64,000 nt of DNA from Solibacillus sp040273735 (GCF_040273735.1 NZ_JBELZM010000008.1:1-64000); one strand, 5' to 3'. Shown: positions 1 to 9,377, counted from the stretch's first letter. Notes: a model not told the origin generated them from the sequence alone. Made by a program: numbers and translations.

Positions 1-537
<537 letters not shown>

Positions 538-725
538 ACATTTTATTGCTCAATTCAATGAAACGTTTATCCAGTTTTGAAAGAATGAAATTCTTTCTAA
601 GGGTTTCAAGACACAAGCTAGTCGAGGAAACGACTGAGTGATTGAAGGAGCGTACTTAAGTACGTGACTGAAAGAACGAAGGAAGTTGACGAAGGATAGC
701 GCCGTGGATTGGAAGCCAAAAATAG

Positions 726-841
726 TGAAGTGATGATGGCAAAGAGGTCACACCCGTTCCCATACCGAACACGGAAGTTAAGCTCTTTAGCGCCGATGGT
801 AGTTGGGGGCTTCCCCCTGTGAGAGTAGGACGTCGCTTCGC
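726..841 (+). rRNA. 5S ribosomal RNA
   Basis: The core CACACCCGTTCCCATACCGA and the GAGAGTAGGACG segment match Bacillales 5S rRNA. The ends pair to form helix I (GAAGTGA near 727-733 with TCGCTTC near 833-839), which sets the boundaries to within a base or two and gives about 116 nt. It follows 23S after a spacer of about 190 nt that holds no tRNA, so this is the usual 16S-23S-5S arrangement. Confidence 0.95.
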
Positions 842-850
842 ACACGCAAA

Positions 851-877
851 ACCACTGAGGAATCAGTGGTTTTTTTG
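851..877 (+). terminator. rRNA operon intrinsic terminator
   Basis: The perfect 8-bp stem ACCACTGA/TCAGTGGT is followed by a run of T residues 10 bases after the end of 5S. Its position and form are those of an rRNA operon terminator. It also lies downstream of the minus-strand acetyltransferase gene at 906-1376. Confidence 0.9.
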
Positions 878-905
878 TTTTTATAAATAGATATATAAAG
901 TTCGA

Positions 906-1376
906 TTATTTTCTGACCATGGTCAGAAATTTTGTAACACCATTGCTAAATTCACTTTCTTTAACAAAACAAAGCTTTTTATATAAATGGATGGCTCTTT
1001 CATTAAACGTTGCTACGGTCAATCTTAGCGATTTACTAGGATAGTTAACCTCAATGAATTTTATAATACACGTACAAAACTCGAATCCATTACCTTGACC
1101 TACATGGTTTGGGTGCATCCCGACTCCCATATCAATTAAATCTTCCTCATAAACATCAAACTTATTTCCGATAGGTACTCGAGCACTCTCCCCGGTACAG
1201 AAAAACCCGATTATCTCTTTATTTTTATTAATAATGGCATAGTAGGAACCATCCAGTAATTCTTTCAAAGCTTCCACTGTCTGTTCATTATTATAAAATT
1301 CGTAAGCCTCTTCATATTTCCAATCGAGAATTGCAGTGGCCATCTTGCTGTTCATCTTTTCAAAAGTGACTTCCAT
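906..1376 (-). CDS. GNAT-family N-acetyltransferase
   Basis: This 156-aa protein has the layout of a single-domain GCN5-related acetyltransferase. A central strand (DMGVGMHPNHVGQGNGFEF) corresponds to motif A, with an acetyl-CoA pyrophosphate loop of the R/Q-x-x-G-x-G/A type seen here as HVGQGNG. It is followed by the typical LRLTVATFNERAIHLYKKLCF segment, in which N-x-R-A-I-x-L-Y-x-K is the family's C-terminal signature. The start ATG is preceded by AAAGGAGGTGTCGTAAAG. The gene stands alone, antisense to the rRNA operon and divergent from the two-component operon. The acceptor substrate cannot be predicted. Confidence 0.85.
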   Translation of the reverse strand: MEVTFEKMNSKMATAILDWKYEEAYEFYNNEQTVEALKELLDGSYYAIINKNKEIIGFFCTGESARVPIGNKFDVYEEDLIDMGVGMHPNHVGQGNGFEFCTCIIKFIEVNYPSKSLRLTVATFNERAIHLYKKLCFVKESEFSNGVTKFLTMVRK

Positions 1377-1572
1377 TCTTTACGACACCTCCTTTAACAA
1401 ATTATATAGTTGATATTAACATAAATACCCATTTTAAAACGATCATCTTTACAATGAAAAGTAACTTTGACTATCTTTAAACAGACATTACAAAGTAGGA
1501 TAAAATATAAAGGATTTATAAAGTTACAATTATCGGAAAAATTACTTGCTATAGTGATTGTAGGAGGCGTAC

Positions 1573-2274
1573 ATGATGGCACAACAAATTCTTTTAGTGG
1601 AAGATGACCGCGAAATTGCGCGCATCATTAAAGATACGTTAATAAAGGAAGGCTATGCAGTAACATGGGCAACGACAGGAATTGAAGGGTTAGAAGATTT
1701 TTCTTCAGGAAACTATGATTTAATACTTGTTGATTGGATGATGCCTGAAATGGATGGGTTATCAATGATTGAACATATTCGATTGCAAAGCGATGTCCCT
1801 ATTATTATGATCAGCGCAAAAAGCAAAGAAACGGATAAAGTCACAGGATTACAAGATGCCGATGATTATTTGGCCAAGCCGTTTTCTTTAGAAGAATTAA
1901 AAGCACGTGTTCGGTCTCAATTACGGAGATGGCAGCGATATAATAAGGTTTCTGCAGCAGATGAAATGGTTTCATATGAACATGGTTTAAAAATCGATTG
2001 GGCAAAAGAACGTATTTATATCGAAGAGGATGAAGTAAACTTGACGCAAAAAGAGTTTGCGTTACTGAAAGTATTGGCACAAAATCCATTCGAGCTATTT
2101 ACAAAGGAAGCGTTGTATACCCTTGTTTGGCACCAAGTTGAGCTGGACCAGACACATACGGTAACGGTGCATATTAAAGCATTGCGGGAGAAGCTGCACG
2201 ATCCTGTAAAGTCACCTAACTATATACAAACTGTATGGGGAAAGGGCTACCGCTTTATAGGTGAACAAGTATGA
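1573..2274 (+). CDS. OmpR/PhoB-family response regulator
   Basis: The 233-aa protein has an N-terminal receiver domain (about residues 5-118) with acidic pocket E10-D11-D12, phosphoacceptor D54 in LVDWMMPEMDG, and the conserved lysine in DDYLAKPF. A C-terminal winged-helix DNA-binding domain (about 135-231) includes LTQKEFALLKVL and the recognition-helix region TVTVHIKALREKL. The two in-frame ATGs at 1573 and 1576 both suit the AGGAGG at 1562-1567; the second has slightly better spacing. The stop overlaps the kinase start (ATGA), so the two genes are translationally coupled. Its target genes are unknown; the linked lipoprotein is one candidate. Confidence 0.93.
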   Translation: MMAQQILLVEDDREIARIIKDTLIKEGYAVTWATTGIEGLEDFSSGNYDLILVDWMMPEMDGLSMIEHIRLQSDVPIIMISAKSKETDKVTGLQDADDYLAKPFSLEELKARVRSQLRRWQRYNKVSAADEMVSYEHGLKIDWAKERIYIEEDEVNLTQKEFALLKVLAQNPFELFTKEALYTLVWHQVELDQTHTVTVHIKALREKLHDPVKSPNYIQTVWGKGYRFIGEQV

Positions 2275-3719
2275 AGATTAAATCATGGCTTCTACTTACG
2301 TACTTGCTTGTCATGATATTACCGTTAATTGCATTGTATGGTCTTTATGTAGCGATTAACGCGTACTACCAAGATAAAAATGTTGATGAGTATTTTGAAA
2401 AGTGGGCAGTTGTTACAGATTTAAAAGATCAATTGGATGATCCATCGCTTTTCAAAATTAGTGCCAATTATAAGGAAATCGAGGAACTGACTTCTGATCA
2501 GTTGATGATTACGCTGTACAGTCCGAATGGGAAAATTTATTATTCCTCAAATGTAATTAACTCTTTCAGCAGCTTTGAATCAAAAAGCAGGATTTATAAA
2601 AATCTGTATGAATTTGAACAAAACTATAAGACATTTATTTATAAAGAACCTGTTTATGAAGATGGGGAAATAAAGGGTGTATACAAGATCACGCTCGTTC
2701 GTTCGGAATGGCTGGAACAAGTAAACACAAAATCGCTATTTGTCGTGACTGGTTTAATTATAGTAATGCTGATCATATACGGGGCGGTTGTCTATTTGCT
2801 GAATAGACGCCTCAATAAGCCTGCAAAACGACTAATGGAGCAAATGCGTGCTTTCGCAAAGGATGAAGCAACAAATCCGCTACCTGTAACAAAGGACGAA
2901 ATCGGGGAATTAACCAAGAGCTTTCAACAAATGGAGCAGGAAATATCTGCGGCTCAAAAAAAGCTTGCAGCGGAGCAGCAGCAAAAGGAATTTATGATTG
3001 CGAGTCTGTCGCATGACTTGAAAACGCCTCTAACATCAATTCAAGCATACGCAGAAAGCTTAAGGTACGGGAACCATTCTGAAAAGGATCATCAGGAATA
3101 TTTGCAGATCATTCAGTCCAAATCGGATTATATGAAGCAGTTGCTTGATGATTTAATGATGTTGACATTATTGCAGTCCCCAACATATGAACTGGAACTT
3201 GTAAAAGTCGAAGGGGAAGAGTTTTTTGATATGCTCTTAGGTGAATACGAACAGATTAGCAGAGAAAAAGGGTTTGAAGCGAAAACGACAGTCAATGTGG
3301 AAGGAAGTTACTACGTAAATCCGAAGCAGCTGATGCGCGTTGTCGATAATGTTGTTGCGAATGCCTGGACGTATACAAATCCTGGAGGAACGATTTATGT
3401 ATCCGCATTTGAAACACCGAATGTTCCTCCTGGGAGTAGAGGGAAATTAGCAGAAAGCTTTACGGAAAAAGGCGTTTATATTGTCGTACAAAACAGCGGT
3501 GCAACAATAACGAAAGAGCAGTGTAAACAAATGTTTGATCCGCTGTATCAGATTGATGATTCCCGGAGCCATGTTGGTGAGCGGGGGGCTGGTCTTGGTT
3601 TAAGTATTGCAAAGCAAATTATGGCTAAGCACGATGGAACAATTACAGCTATAGCACAGCAAAATCAGTTAGCGATTGTCATATGGCTACCATTAATTGA
3701 AGAAGAGAGGAATGGATAA
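2271..3719 (+). CDS. Membrane sensor histidine kinase
   Basis: The 482-aa protein has one membrane helix near residues 7-29, an extracytoplasmic sensor segment to about 155, a second helix near 157-179, a HAMP linker (NKPAKRLMEQM to about 230), a HisKA domain with phosphoacceptor His248 in SLSHDLKTPLTS, and a HATPase_c domain with an N-box-like VVDNVVANAWTY and G-box GERGAGLGLSIAKQ. The upstream response regulator overlaps it by 4 nt and is the obvious partner. The periplasmic-side sensor matches no domain I can name, so the signal is unknown. Confidence 0.93.
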   Translation: MKIKSWLLLTYLLVMILPLIALYGLYVAINAYYQDKNVDEYFEKWAVVTDLKDQLDDPSLFKISANYKEIEELTSDQLMITLYSPNGKIYYSSNVINSFSSFESKSRIYKNLYEFEQNYKTFIYKEPVYEDGEIKGVYKITLVRSEWLEQVNTKSLFVVTGLIIVMLIIYGAVVYLLNRRLNKPAKRLMEQMRAFAKDEATNPLPVTKDEIGELTKSFQQMEQEISAAQKKLAAEQQQKEFMIASLSHDLKTPLTSIQAYAESLRYGNHSEKDHQEYLQIIQSKSDYMKQLLDDLMMLTLLQSPTYELELVKVEGEEFFDMLLGEYEQISREKGFEAKTTVNVEGSYYVNPKQLMRVVDNVVANAWTYTNPGGTIYVSAFETPNVPPGSRGKLAESFTEKGVYIVVQNSGATITKEQCKQMFDPLYQIDDSRSHVGERGAGLGLSIAKQIMAKHDGTITAIAQQNQLAIVIWLPLIEEERNG

Positions 3720-3720
3720 A

Positions 3721-4758
3721 ATGAAAAAATTGATTTATTCAGCAGCGGTAATTTTAACGCTATCTTTGGCGGCATGCAGCAATGAGGGAAGTTATTCACC
3801 CCAGGAAATATTAAATCAGGCGATGCAGGAAACGTCTGAGCTTGATTCTTTTTATGGAGAATATAAAATGAAAATGGATGACGGGACCGAAATACTTTCA
3901 AAGCAATGGGAAAAAAACGGAAAGACTCGTGTAGAGATGGTTGACCCCACAGGAGAGGAATCAATTGCTGTTAATGATGGCAAAACATTAACTTCCTATT
4001 CGAAAACAATGAATGAAGCGATCATTTTTGAGCTCGGTCCAGACGTTGAAAACTTAGTTCGACCAACGTTAAAAGAGCAGGCATTACGTACATTGGAACA
4101 AATAAAAAACTCCCATGATATTACGATTGGTGAAGAAAAAAAGATTGCCGGTCATGAAACGTACCATTTAATCGCAAAAGCTAAAAAGCAAAATACGCTT
4201 ATTGGAGATATGGAAGTATGGGTAGATAAAAAAACATGGATGACGTTAAAGACAATAACGGCAAGTGGCGATATGAAAATAACTTCTGAATTTACAAAAT
4301 TTGAACCGAATAGTAAAATTGATGATTCCATATTTATTCTGGACATTCCGGAAGATGCTAATGTTAAAATCGAGCCTTATAAGCCAATTGAACAATTAAC
4401 AGAGCAGGAAGCTGTCGAGAAGCTAGGATCCTTTTTAATCTTCCCGAAATCACTTGGTTACACATTGGAAGGAATTGAAGATATGGGGATGGCGGAAACT
4501 GGAGAGATTGCCTTAACGTATTCCAAAAACGGTGAGCAGCAATTTTCGCTTTCAATCTTCAAGCCAATGGAATCCAACGGTGAAGATGAAGAGATAATTG
4601 AAGTACGCGGGCAAAAAGGGTCCAAAATTGATTTGGAGACTTTCAAATTACTTCAATGGGATGAAGAAGGCTTACGCTATAATATAATTATTGAAAATCC
4701 TGACTTAACATTTGAGGATATGCTTGAGTTAACAGAACAAATGGAGTATATAAAATAA
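3721..4758 (+). CDS. Lipoprotein with LolA-like fold, linked to two-component system
   Basis: The predicted start is ATG 3721, which gives a signal peptide with lipobox LAAC (Cys19) and a 345-aa product; an upstream in-frame ATG lies inside the kinase gene and would bury the signal. Residues from about 30 to 210 (LDSFYGEYKMKMDDG, VEVWVDKKTWMTLK-like strands) resemble the LolA/LppX-type lipoprotein fold common in Bacillales. The C-terminal third (EKLGSFLIFPKSLGYTLEGIE onward) resembles DUF4367. It begins 1 nt after the kinase stop, so it is the third gene of the operon. It may be an accessory sensor or an envelope-stress output of the system; both are inferences. Confidence 0.8.
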   Translation: MKKLIYSAAVILTLSLAACSNEGSYSPQEILNQAMQETSELDSFYGEYKMKMDDGTEILSKQWEKNGKTRVEMVDPTGEESIAVNDGKTLTSYSKTMNEAIIFELGPDVENLVRPTLKEQALRTLEQIKNSHDITIGEEKKIAGHETYHLIAKAKKQNTLIGDMEVWVDKKTWMTLKTITASGDMKITSEFTKFEPNSKIDDSIFILDIPEDANVKIEPYKPIEQLTEQEAVEKLGSFLIFPKSLGYTLEGIEDMGMAETGEIALTYSKNGEQQFSLSIFKPMESNGEDEEIIEVRGQKGSKIDLETFKLLQWDEEGLRYNIIIENPDLTFEDMLELTEQMEYIK

Positions 4759-4764
4759 ATGAAG

Positions 4765-4797
4765 AGCAATCACAGGAAATTTGTGATTGCTCCGTTT
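4765..4797 (+). terminator. Intrinsic terminator of two-component operon
   Basis: A perfect 10-bp stem, AGCAATCACA/TGTGATTGCT, is followed by CCGTTTTATTTT just after the lipoprotein stop. Confidence 0.8.
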
Positions 4798-4908
4798 TAT
4801 TTTCCAGTTGTGACAAATCGTTCACAAAATTAATTCTTTCTATTAGAAAGTACTAAAAATATCGTGGTATAGTTAGAGCGATATTTTACATGTGGAAGGA
4901 TGACCTTT

Positions 4909-5097
4909 TTGGCTAAAAAGCAAGTATGGTATGAAGTAGAAGAAAATGAAACAATCGAGCAATGCCTTGAAAGAATGAAGAAAGATGGCTATATGCCATT
5001 TGGACGCAGAGAAGAACCTGTATTTGAAGAGGTAAATGGCGAACCTGTTTACTTACGTCAAAAAATACAATTTAAAGGTGTTTTGATAGAAGATTAA
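4909..5097 (+). CDS. NETI motif-containing protein (YebG-like)
   Basis: This small protein of about 62 aa contains the sequence ENETIEQCLERMKKDGYMPFGRREEPVF, whose NETI motif names the Bacillales YebG family. In Bacillus subtilis yebG sits directly upstream of purE, as this gene does. An ATG at 4900 is in frame, but it falls inside the Shine-Dalgarno sequence (GGAAGGATGA); TTG 4909 is correctly spaced from it and is the likelier start. The function is unknown. A 367-bp regulatory gap separates it from purE. Confidence 0.8.
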   Translation: MAKKQVWYEVEENETIEQCLERMKKDGYMPFGRREEPVFEEVNGEPVYLRQKIQFKGVLIED

Positions 5098-5112
5098 CGG
5101 ACGATTCGATTG

Positions 5113-5156
5113 AAAACCGAACATTATCTTTTTCTTTAAAAATATCGTTCGCATTT
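5113..5156 (+). promoter_or_regulatory. Pair of PurBoxes (PurR operator) upstream of purE
   Basis: The forward PurBox 5113-5125 (AAAACCGAACATT) fits the B. subtilis consensus AWWWCCGAACWWT exactly. An inverted copy at 5144-5156 reads AAATGCGAACGAT on the other strand, with its CGAAC core intact. The boxes are 18 bp apart, close to the 16-17 bp known for PurR operators, and sit just upstream of the -35 element. PurR represses pur genes and is released by PRPP; that part is family knowledge. Confidence 0.8.
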
Positions 5157-5161
5157 TTACA

Positions 5162-5190
5162 TTGATTTTATGCGTAACCCTTGTTAAAAT
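5162..5190 (+). promoter_or_regulatory. Sigma-A promoter of the pur operon
   Basis: The -35 TTGATT (5162-5167) and -10 TAAAAT (5185-5190) are separated by exactly 17 bp. Transcription would start near 5197, placing the purine riboswitch at the very 5' end of the mRNA and the PurBoxes immediately upstream. Confidence 0.75.
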
Positions 5191-5212
5191 GTGAACAGGA
5201 AAAACATTTAAT

Positions 5213-5281
5213 CCCTCATATATGCTAGAGAATATGGCTCTAGTGTCTCTACCCGGCACCGTAAATACCGGACTATGTGGG
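5213..5281 (+). promoter_or_regulatory. Purine riboswitch aptamer, guanine class
   Basis: P1 is formed by CCCTCATA (5213-5220) and TATGTGGG (5274-5281). Between them the conserved purine-aptamer junctions are visible (ATATGG, TCTCTACC, CACCGTAAAT, CCGGACTATG) with the P2 and P3 arms. The base in the position equivalent to C74 of the xpt aptamer is C (5273, in GACTATG), which predicts guanine/hypoxanthine rather than adenine recognition. Such a switch upstream of the pur operon is the B. subtilis arrangement. Confidence 0.95.
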
Positions 5282-5355
5282 AAAGCAACTTCAGGTATGA
5301 TGAATAAAGGATGTGGATCGCAATGCAATTATCTACATATACTTTTAATGCTCAG

Positions 5356-5417
5356 TCCTCAAGTAGATTGCTTTCTCATGCGTAGAGCGTAGAGAGCGGT
5401 TTATTTGAGGATTTTTT
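5356..5417 (+). terminator. Riboswitch-controlled terminator
   Basis: TCCTCAAGTA (from 5356) pairs with TATTTGAGGA (ending 5411), allowing one G-U pair, and the stem is followed by TTTTTT (5412-5417). It lies 75 nt after the aptamer, as expected for the expression platform that stops transcription when guanine is bound. Confidence 0.8.
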
Positions 5418-5464
5418 ACATTGATTTTTAACAAGTGGAGAAGATGTTTAAAGGAGCGAAATTC

Positions 5465-5953
5465 ATGAATCCGAAAATTGGCGTTATCATGGGAAGTTCA
5501 AGTGATTGGGAAACGATGAAGCATGCTTGTGACATATTGGATGAGCTGCAAGTGCCTTATGAAAAGCAAGTCGTTTCAGCACATCGCACACCAGATTTAA
5601 TGTTTGAATATGCGGAAGCTGCGCGTGGACGCGGTATTCAAGTAATTATTGCAGGGGCTGGTGGAGCAGCTCATTTACCAGGTATGGTAGCAGCAAAAAC
5701 GACATTACCTGTAATCGGAGTACCAGTACAGTCACGTGCACTGAACGGACTCGATTCACTACTATCGATTGTGCAGATGCCAGGTGGTGTACCAGTAGCA
5801 ACTGTAGCAATTGGCAAAGCAGGGGCAACAAATGCTGGCCTGCTTGCAGCGCAAATTTTAGGAGCGTTTGATCAGGAGCTTGCTGCAAAGCTTGAGGCAA
5901 GACGTGAAGCGACAAAAGCGCAAGTTCTGGAAAGCACAGGTGACTTAACGTGA
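5465..5953 (+). CDS. purE: N5-carboxyaminoimidazole ribonucleotide mutase
   Basis: Class I PurE moves the carboxyl group of N5-CAIR to C4, giving CAIR, in purine synthesis. The 162-aa length is typical. Active-site segments GSSSDW (substrate phosphate binding), SAHRTPD and AGAGGAAHLPGM are all present. The start was set at ATG 5465, which has AAGGAG 8 nt upstream; an upstream in-frame start would add ten residues with no ribosome binding site. Its stop overlaps the purK start by 4 nt (GTGA), fitting the two-enzyme N5-CAIR route. Confidence 0.97.
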   Translation: MNPKIGVIMGSSSDWETMKHACDILDELQVPYEKQVVSAHRTPDLMFEYAEAARGRGIQVIIAGAGGAAHLPGMVAAKTTLPVIGVPVQSRALNGLDSLLSIVQMPGGVPVATVAIGKAGATNAGLLAAQILGAFDQELAAKLEARREATKAQVLESTGDLT

Positions 5954-7074
5954 CGAAAATGATTTATCCTGGACAAACAATCGGCATTATCGGCGGTGGT
6001 CAGCTTGGCCGTATGATGGCAGTTGCGGCAAAAGAAGCCGGCTATAAAATCGCAGTACTGGAACCAACAATGGATTCTCCTTGTGGACAAGTGGCAGACA
6101 TACGGATCGTCGCAGCTTATGATGACGAAGCAGCATTGGAAGAGCTAGCGGAAGTAAGTGATGTCATAACATATGAGTTTGAGAACATCGATTACGATGG
6201 CTTAAAGCGTTTAACACAAATGGCCTATGTTCCTCAAGGTGCAGAGCTTGTGCGTATTACACAAGACCGTGTCACAGAAAAGCAAATGATTGTTGATGCA
6301 GGTTGTCCGGTTGCGCCATATATTGTCGCTTCTACATATGAACAGCTTCAAGAGGACATCGGAAACATCGGCTTCCCATGTATCGTAAAAACAGCACGGG
6401 GCGGTTATGACGGGAAAGGCCAGCAGTTATTGAAATCATCTGAGGACTTACCGTTAGCAAAAGAATTATTTGCACATTCACAATGTATTGCAGAGGGATT
6501 TGTTCCATTTACGAAAGAGATTTCAGTCATTGTTCAACGCAATGGAGATGGTGAAACATACTGCTTGCCTGTCGGAGAAAACATTCATATAAACCACATT
6601 TTACATGAGACAATCGTACCGGCCCGTATCGAACAGTCTACAGCACAATTATCTGAAGAAGCCGCTCTAAAAATTGCGGATTCACTACAACTGATTGGTA
6701 CATTGGCAGTTGAAATGTTTGTCCTTGAAGATGGCAGTATCGTAATTAACGAGTGCGCACCACGTCCGCATAACTCAGGCCATTATTCGATTGAGGCCTG
6801 CAATATTTCACAATTTACTCAGCATATTCGTGCAGTATGCGGGTGGCCGTTACGTAAACCAAAACTGTGGGCGCCGTCGATCATGGTGAATGTACTTGGT
6901 CAGCATGTAGTTCCGTTAACAAATTCAATTTCAAAGTTTCCTGACTGGTCTGTACATTTGTACGGGAAATCAGAAGCAAAGGTAAATCGAAAAATGGGTC
7001 ATGTCACAATCATGACAGATGATATAAATACAGCATTACAACAAATTACAGACTCTGGTATTTGGCCGGAGTAA
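5950..7074 (+). CDS. purK: N5-carboxyaminoimidazole ribonucleotide synthase
   Basis: This ATP-grasp enzyme makes N5-CAIR from AIR, ATP and bicarbonate. The 374-aa protein has the N-terminal GIIGGGQLGRMM loop, the ATP-grasp glycine-rich loop ARGGYDGKGQ, and the metal-site segment INECAPRPHNSGHYSIEAC characteristic of PurK. The start is GTG 5950 overlapping the purE stop; ATG 5959 is a possible alternative. It is followed after 13 nt by purB. Confidence 0.96.
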   Translation: MTKMIYPGQTIGIIGGGQLGRMMAVAAKEAGYKIAVLEPTMDSPCGQVADIRIVAAYDDEAALEELAEVSDVITYEFENIDYDGLKRLTQMAYVPQGAELVRITQDRVTEKQMIVDAGCPVAPYIVASTYEQLQEDIGNIGFPCIVKTARGGYDGKGQQLLKSSEDLPLAKELFAHSQCIAEGFVPFTKEISVIVQRNGDGETYCLPVGENIHINHILHETIVPARIEQSTAQLSEEAALKIADSLQLIGTLAVEMFVLEDGSIVINECAPRPHNSGHYSIEACNISQFTQHIRAVCGWPLRKPKLWAPSIMVNVLGQHVVPLTNSISKFPDWSVHLYGKSEAKVNRKMGHVTIMTDDINTALQQITDSGIWPE

Positions 7075-7087
7075 AAGGAGAAGATTT

Positions 7088-8389
7088 ATGATAGAACGCT
7101 ATACACGTCCTGAAATGGGTGCAATTTGGACTGAAGAAAACAAATTTAAAGCATGGCTTGAGGTAGAGATTTTAGCTTGTGAAGCCTGGGCTGAAATCGG
7201 TGAAATCCCTAAAGAAGATGTAGCAAAATTACGTGCAAATGCATCATTTGATATCGATCGTATTTATGAAATTGAGCAGGAAACACGTCATGATGTAGTA
7301 GCATTTACACGAGCTGTTTCGGAAACACCTGCACTTGGTGAGGAAAAGAAATGGGTGCACTACGGTTTAACTTCAACGGACGTTGTAGATACAGCACTAT
7401 CATATTTAATCAAGCAGGCGAATGAAATTTTACGTAAAGATTTACATCAATTCATCGCTATTCTGACTGAAAAAGCGAAAGAGCATAAATTTACAGTAAT
7501 GATGGGACGTACGCACGGTGTGCATGCAGAACCGACAACATTTGGTTTAAAGCTGGCATTATGGCTTGAAGAAATGCGCCGTAACTTAGTACGTTTTGAA
7601 GAAGCCGCAAAAGTAATCGAAACAGGTAAAATGAGCGGTGCTGTCGGAACATATGCGAATATTAACCCGCGTGTGGAAAGCTATGTATGTGAACATCTTG
7701 GATTAGCAGCTGCACCAATTTCTACACAGACATTGCAGCGTGACCGACATGCCCAATATTTTTCTACATTGGCTTTGATCGCTACATCTATCGAAAAGTT
7801 TGCGACAGAAATCCGTGGACTGCAAAAATCCGAAACACGTGAAGTGGAAGAAGGATTTGCGAAAGGGCAAAAGGGTTCATCTGCTATGCCGCATAAGCGA
7901 AATCCAATCGGCTCTGAAAATATGACAGGTATGGCACGATTAATGCGCGGCTATATGCTGACAGCTTATGAAAATGTAGCTTTATGGCATGAACGTGATA
8001 TTTCACATTCTTCAGCTGAACGTGTCATTATTCCGGATGCCACAATTACATTAAATTATATGTTAAATCGTTTCGGTAATATTTTGAAAAACTTAACTGT
8101 ATTCCCTGACAATATGAAACGCAATATGGAGCGTACATTTGGGCTGATCTATTCACAGCGTATTTTACTTGCGTTAATCGACAAAGGATTATCACGTGAG
8201 GAAGCGTACGATACGGTTCAGCCATTAACAGCGCGAGCTTGGGATGAGCAAACACAATTCCGTCCGCTTGTAGAAGCGAGTGAAGAAATAACAACGCATC
8301 TATCACCGGAAGAAATTGCAGACTGCTTTGACTATAACTACCATATTCAGAATGTTGATTTGATTTTCGAACGTTTAGGTCTTAACTAA
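7088..8389 (+). CDS. purB: Adenylosuccinate lyase
   Basis: This fumarase/aspartase-superfamily enzyme cleaves SAICAR to AICAR and adenylosuccinate to AMP. The 433-aa protein carries the superfamily signature GSSAMPHKRNPIGSEN, where the first serine is the catalytic base in the mobile loop, as well as the TGMARLMRGY and GRTHGVHAEPTTFG segments, the last holding a catalytic histidine. The ribosome binding site AAAGGAG precedes ATG 7088. Its place between purK and purC is the same as in B. subtilis. Confidence 0.97.
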   Translation: MIERYTRPEMGAIWTEENKFKAWLEVEILACEAWAEIGEIPKEDVAKLRANASFDIDRIYEIEQETRHDVVAFTRAVSETPALGEEKKWVHYGLTSTDVVDTALSYLIKQANEILRKDLHQFIAILTEKAKEHKFTVMMGRTHGVHAEPTTFGLKLALWLEEMRRNLVRFEEAAKVIETGKMSGAVGTYANINPRVESYVCEHLGLAAAPISTQTLQRDRHAQYFSTLALIATSIEKFATEIRGLQKSETREVEEGFAKGQKGSSAMPHKRNPIGSENMTGMARLMRGYMLTAYENVALWHERDISHSSAERVIIPDATITLNYMLNRFGNILKNLTVFPDNMKRNMERTFGLIYSQRILLALIDKGLSREEAYDTVQPLTARAWDEQTQFRPLVEASEEITTHLSPEEIADCFDYNYHIQNVDLIFERLGLN

Positions 8390-8417
8390 CTAATCAATTA
8401 ATCAGGAGGAATACGTC

Positions 8418-9128
8418 ATGAATAAAGGCCAGCTTTTATATGAAGGGAAAGCAAAACGATTATATACAACAGAAGATAATGAAATACTTTTTGTTGAATA
8501 CAAAGATAGTGCGACAGCATTTAATGGTGAGAAAAAAGCCGAGATTGCTGGTAAGGGAAATTTAAACAATCAAATTACGACGTTACTTTTCGAAAAGTTA
8601 CAAGCAAACGGAATTGAGTCACATTTCGTAAAAAGGCTTTCAGCGAACGAACAGCTTGTACGTAAAGTCGAAATTATTCCAATCGAAGTTGTTACACGCA
8701 ATATTGCTGCAGGCAGCCTGGCAAAACGTCTAGGCTTGGATGAGGGCACACCTCTTAAGCGTCCAATCGTCGAATTTTACTATAAAGATGATGCATTAGG
8801 TGATCCAATCATTACAACGGAGCATATTGACGTGCTGAATATCGCAACACCAATGGAAGTAGATCAGCTGTATAATGCGGCACTGCATGTGAATGAAGTC
8901 CTGCGTCCGATTTTTACTGCTGTTGGTGTAACGTTAGTCGACTTCAAACTGGAATTTGGTCGTGATAAAGACGGCAATATTTTACTTGCCGATGAAATTT
9001 CTCCTGACACTTGTCGTTTATGGGACTCTAATACAAAGCAAAAGCTTGATAAAGACGTATTCCGCCGTGATTTAGGCAATCTAACGGAAGTATATGAGAT
9101 TATATTACAAAAACTTGGAGGCAACTAA
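8418..9128 (+). CDS. purC: SAICAR synthetase
   Basis: Phosphoribosylaminoimidazole-succinocarboxamide synthase joins CAIR with aspartate using ATP. The 236-aa protein has the family segments LYEGKAKRLY (N-terminal nucleotide loop), VVTRNIAAGSLAKRLG, and DFKLEFG with LADEISPDTCRLWD. AGGAGG lies 8 nt upstream of ATG 8418. It ends 3 nt before purS. Confidence 0.97.
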   Translation: MNKGQLLYEGKAKRLYTTEDNEILFVEYKDSATAFNGEKKAEIAGKGNLNNQITTLLFEKLQANGIESHFVKRLSANEQLVRKVEIIPIEVVTRNIAAGSLAKRLGLDEGTPLKRPIVEFYYKDDALGDPIITTEHIDVLNIATPMEVDQLYNAALHVNEVLRPIFTAVGVTLVDFKLEFGRDKDGNILLADEISPDTCRLWDSNTKQKLDKDVFRRDLGNLTEVYEIILQKLGGN

Positions 9129-9131
9129 CTC

Positions 9132-9377
9132 ATGAAGAAAGTTAAAATATATGTAACATTAAAAGAAAGCATCCTGGATCCACAAGGTTCTGCAGTTCAA
9201 GGTTCATTGCAAAAAATCGGTTATGGTGAAGTTTCTGACGTACGTATCGGCAAGTATTTGGAAGTTACAATCGAAGATACTGACCGTGATATCAACACAA
9301 TCGTGAAAGAAATGTGCGAAAAAGTATTAACGAACACGGTGATCGAAAAGTACCGTTACGAAGTTGAGGAGGCATAA
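9132..9377 (+). CDS. purS: FGAM synthase subunit PurS
   Basis: PurS is the small structural subunit of the three-part formylglycinamidine ribonucleotide synthase. At 81 aa it has the usual size, with conserved LKESILDPQG near the N-terminus and VRIGKYLEV in the middle. It sits directly before purQ and purL, its two partners, as in other Gram-positive pur operons. Its 3' end carries the purQ ribosome binding site GAGGAGG. Confidence 0.96.
   Translation: MKKVKIYVTLKESILDPQGSAVQGSLQKIGYGEVSDVRIGKYLEVTIEDTDRDINTIVKEMCEKVLTNTVIEKYRYEVEEA

Noticed and set aside
541..725. tRNA gene in the 23S-5S spacer
   Set aside because: No cloverleaf or GGTTCGAATCC-type T-arm is present.
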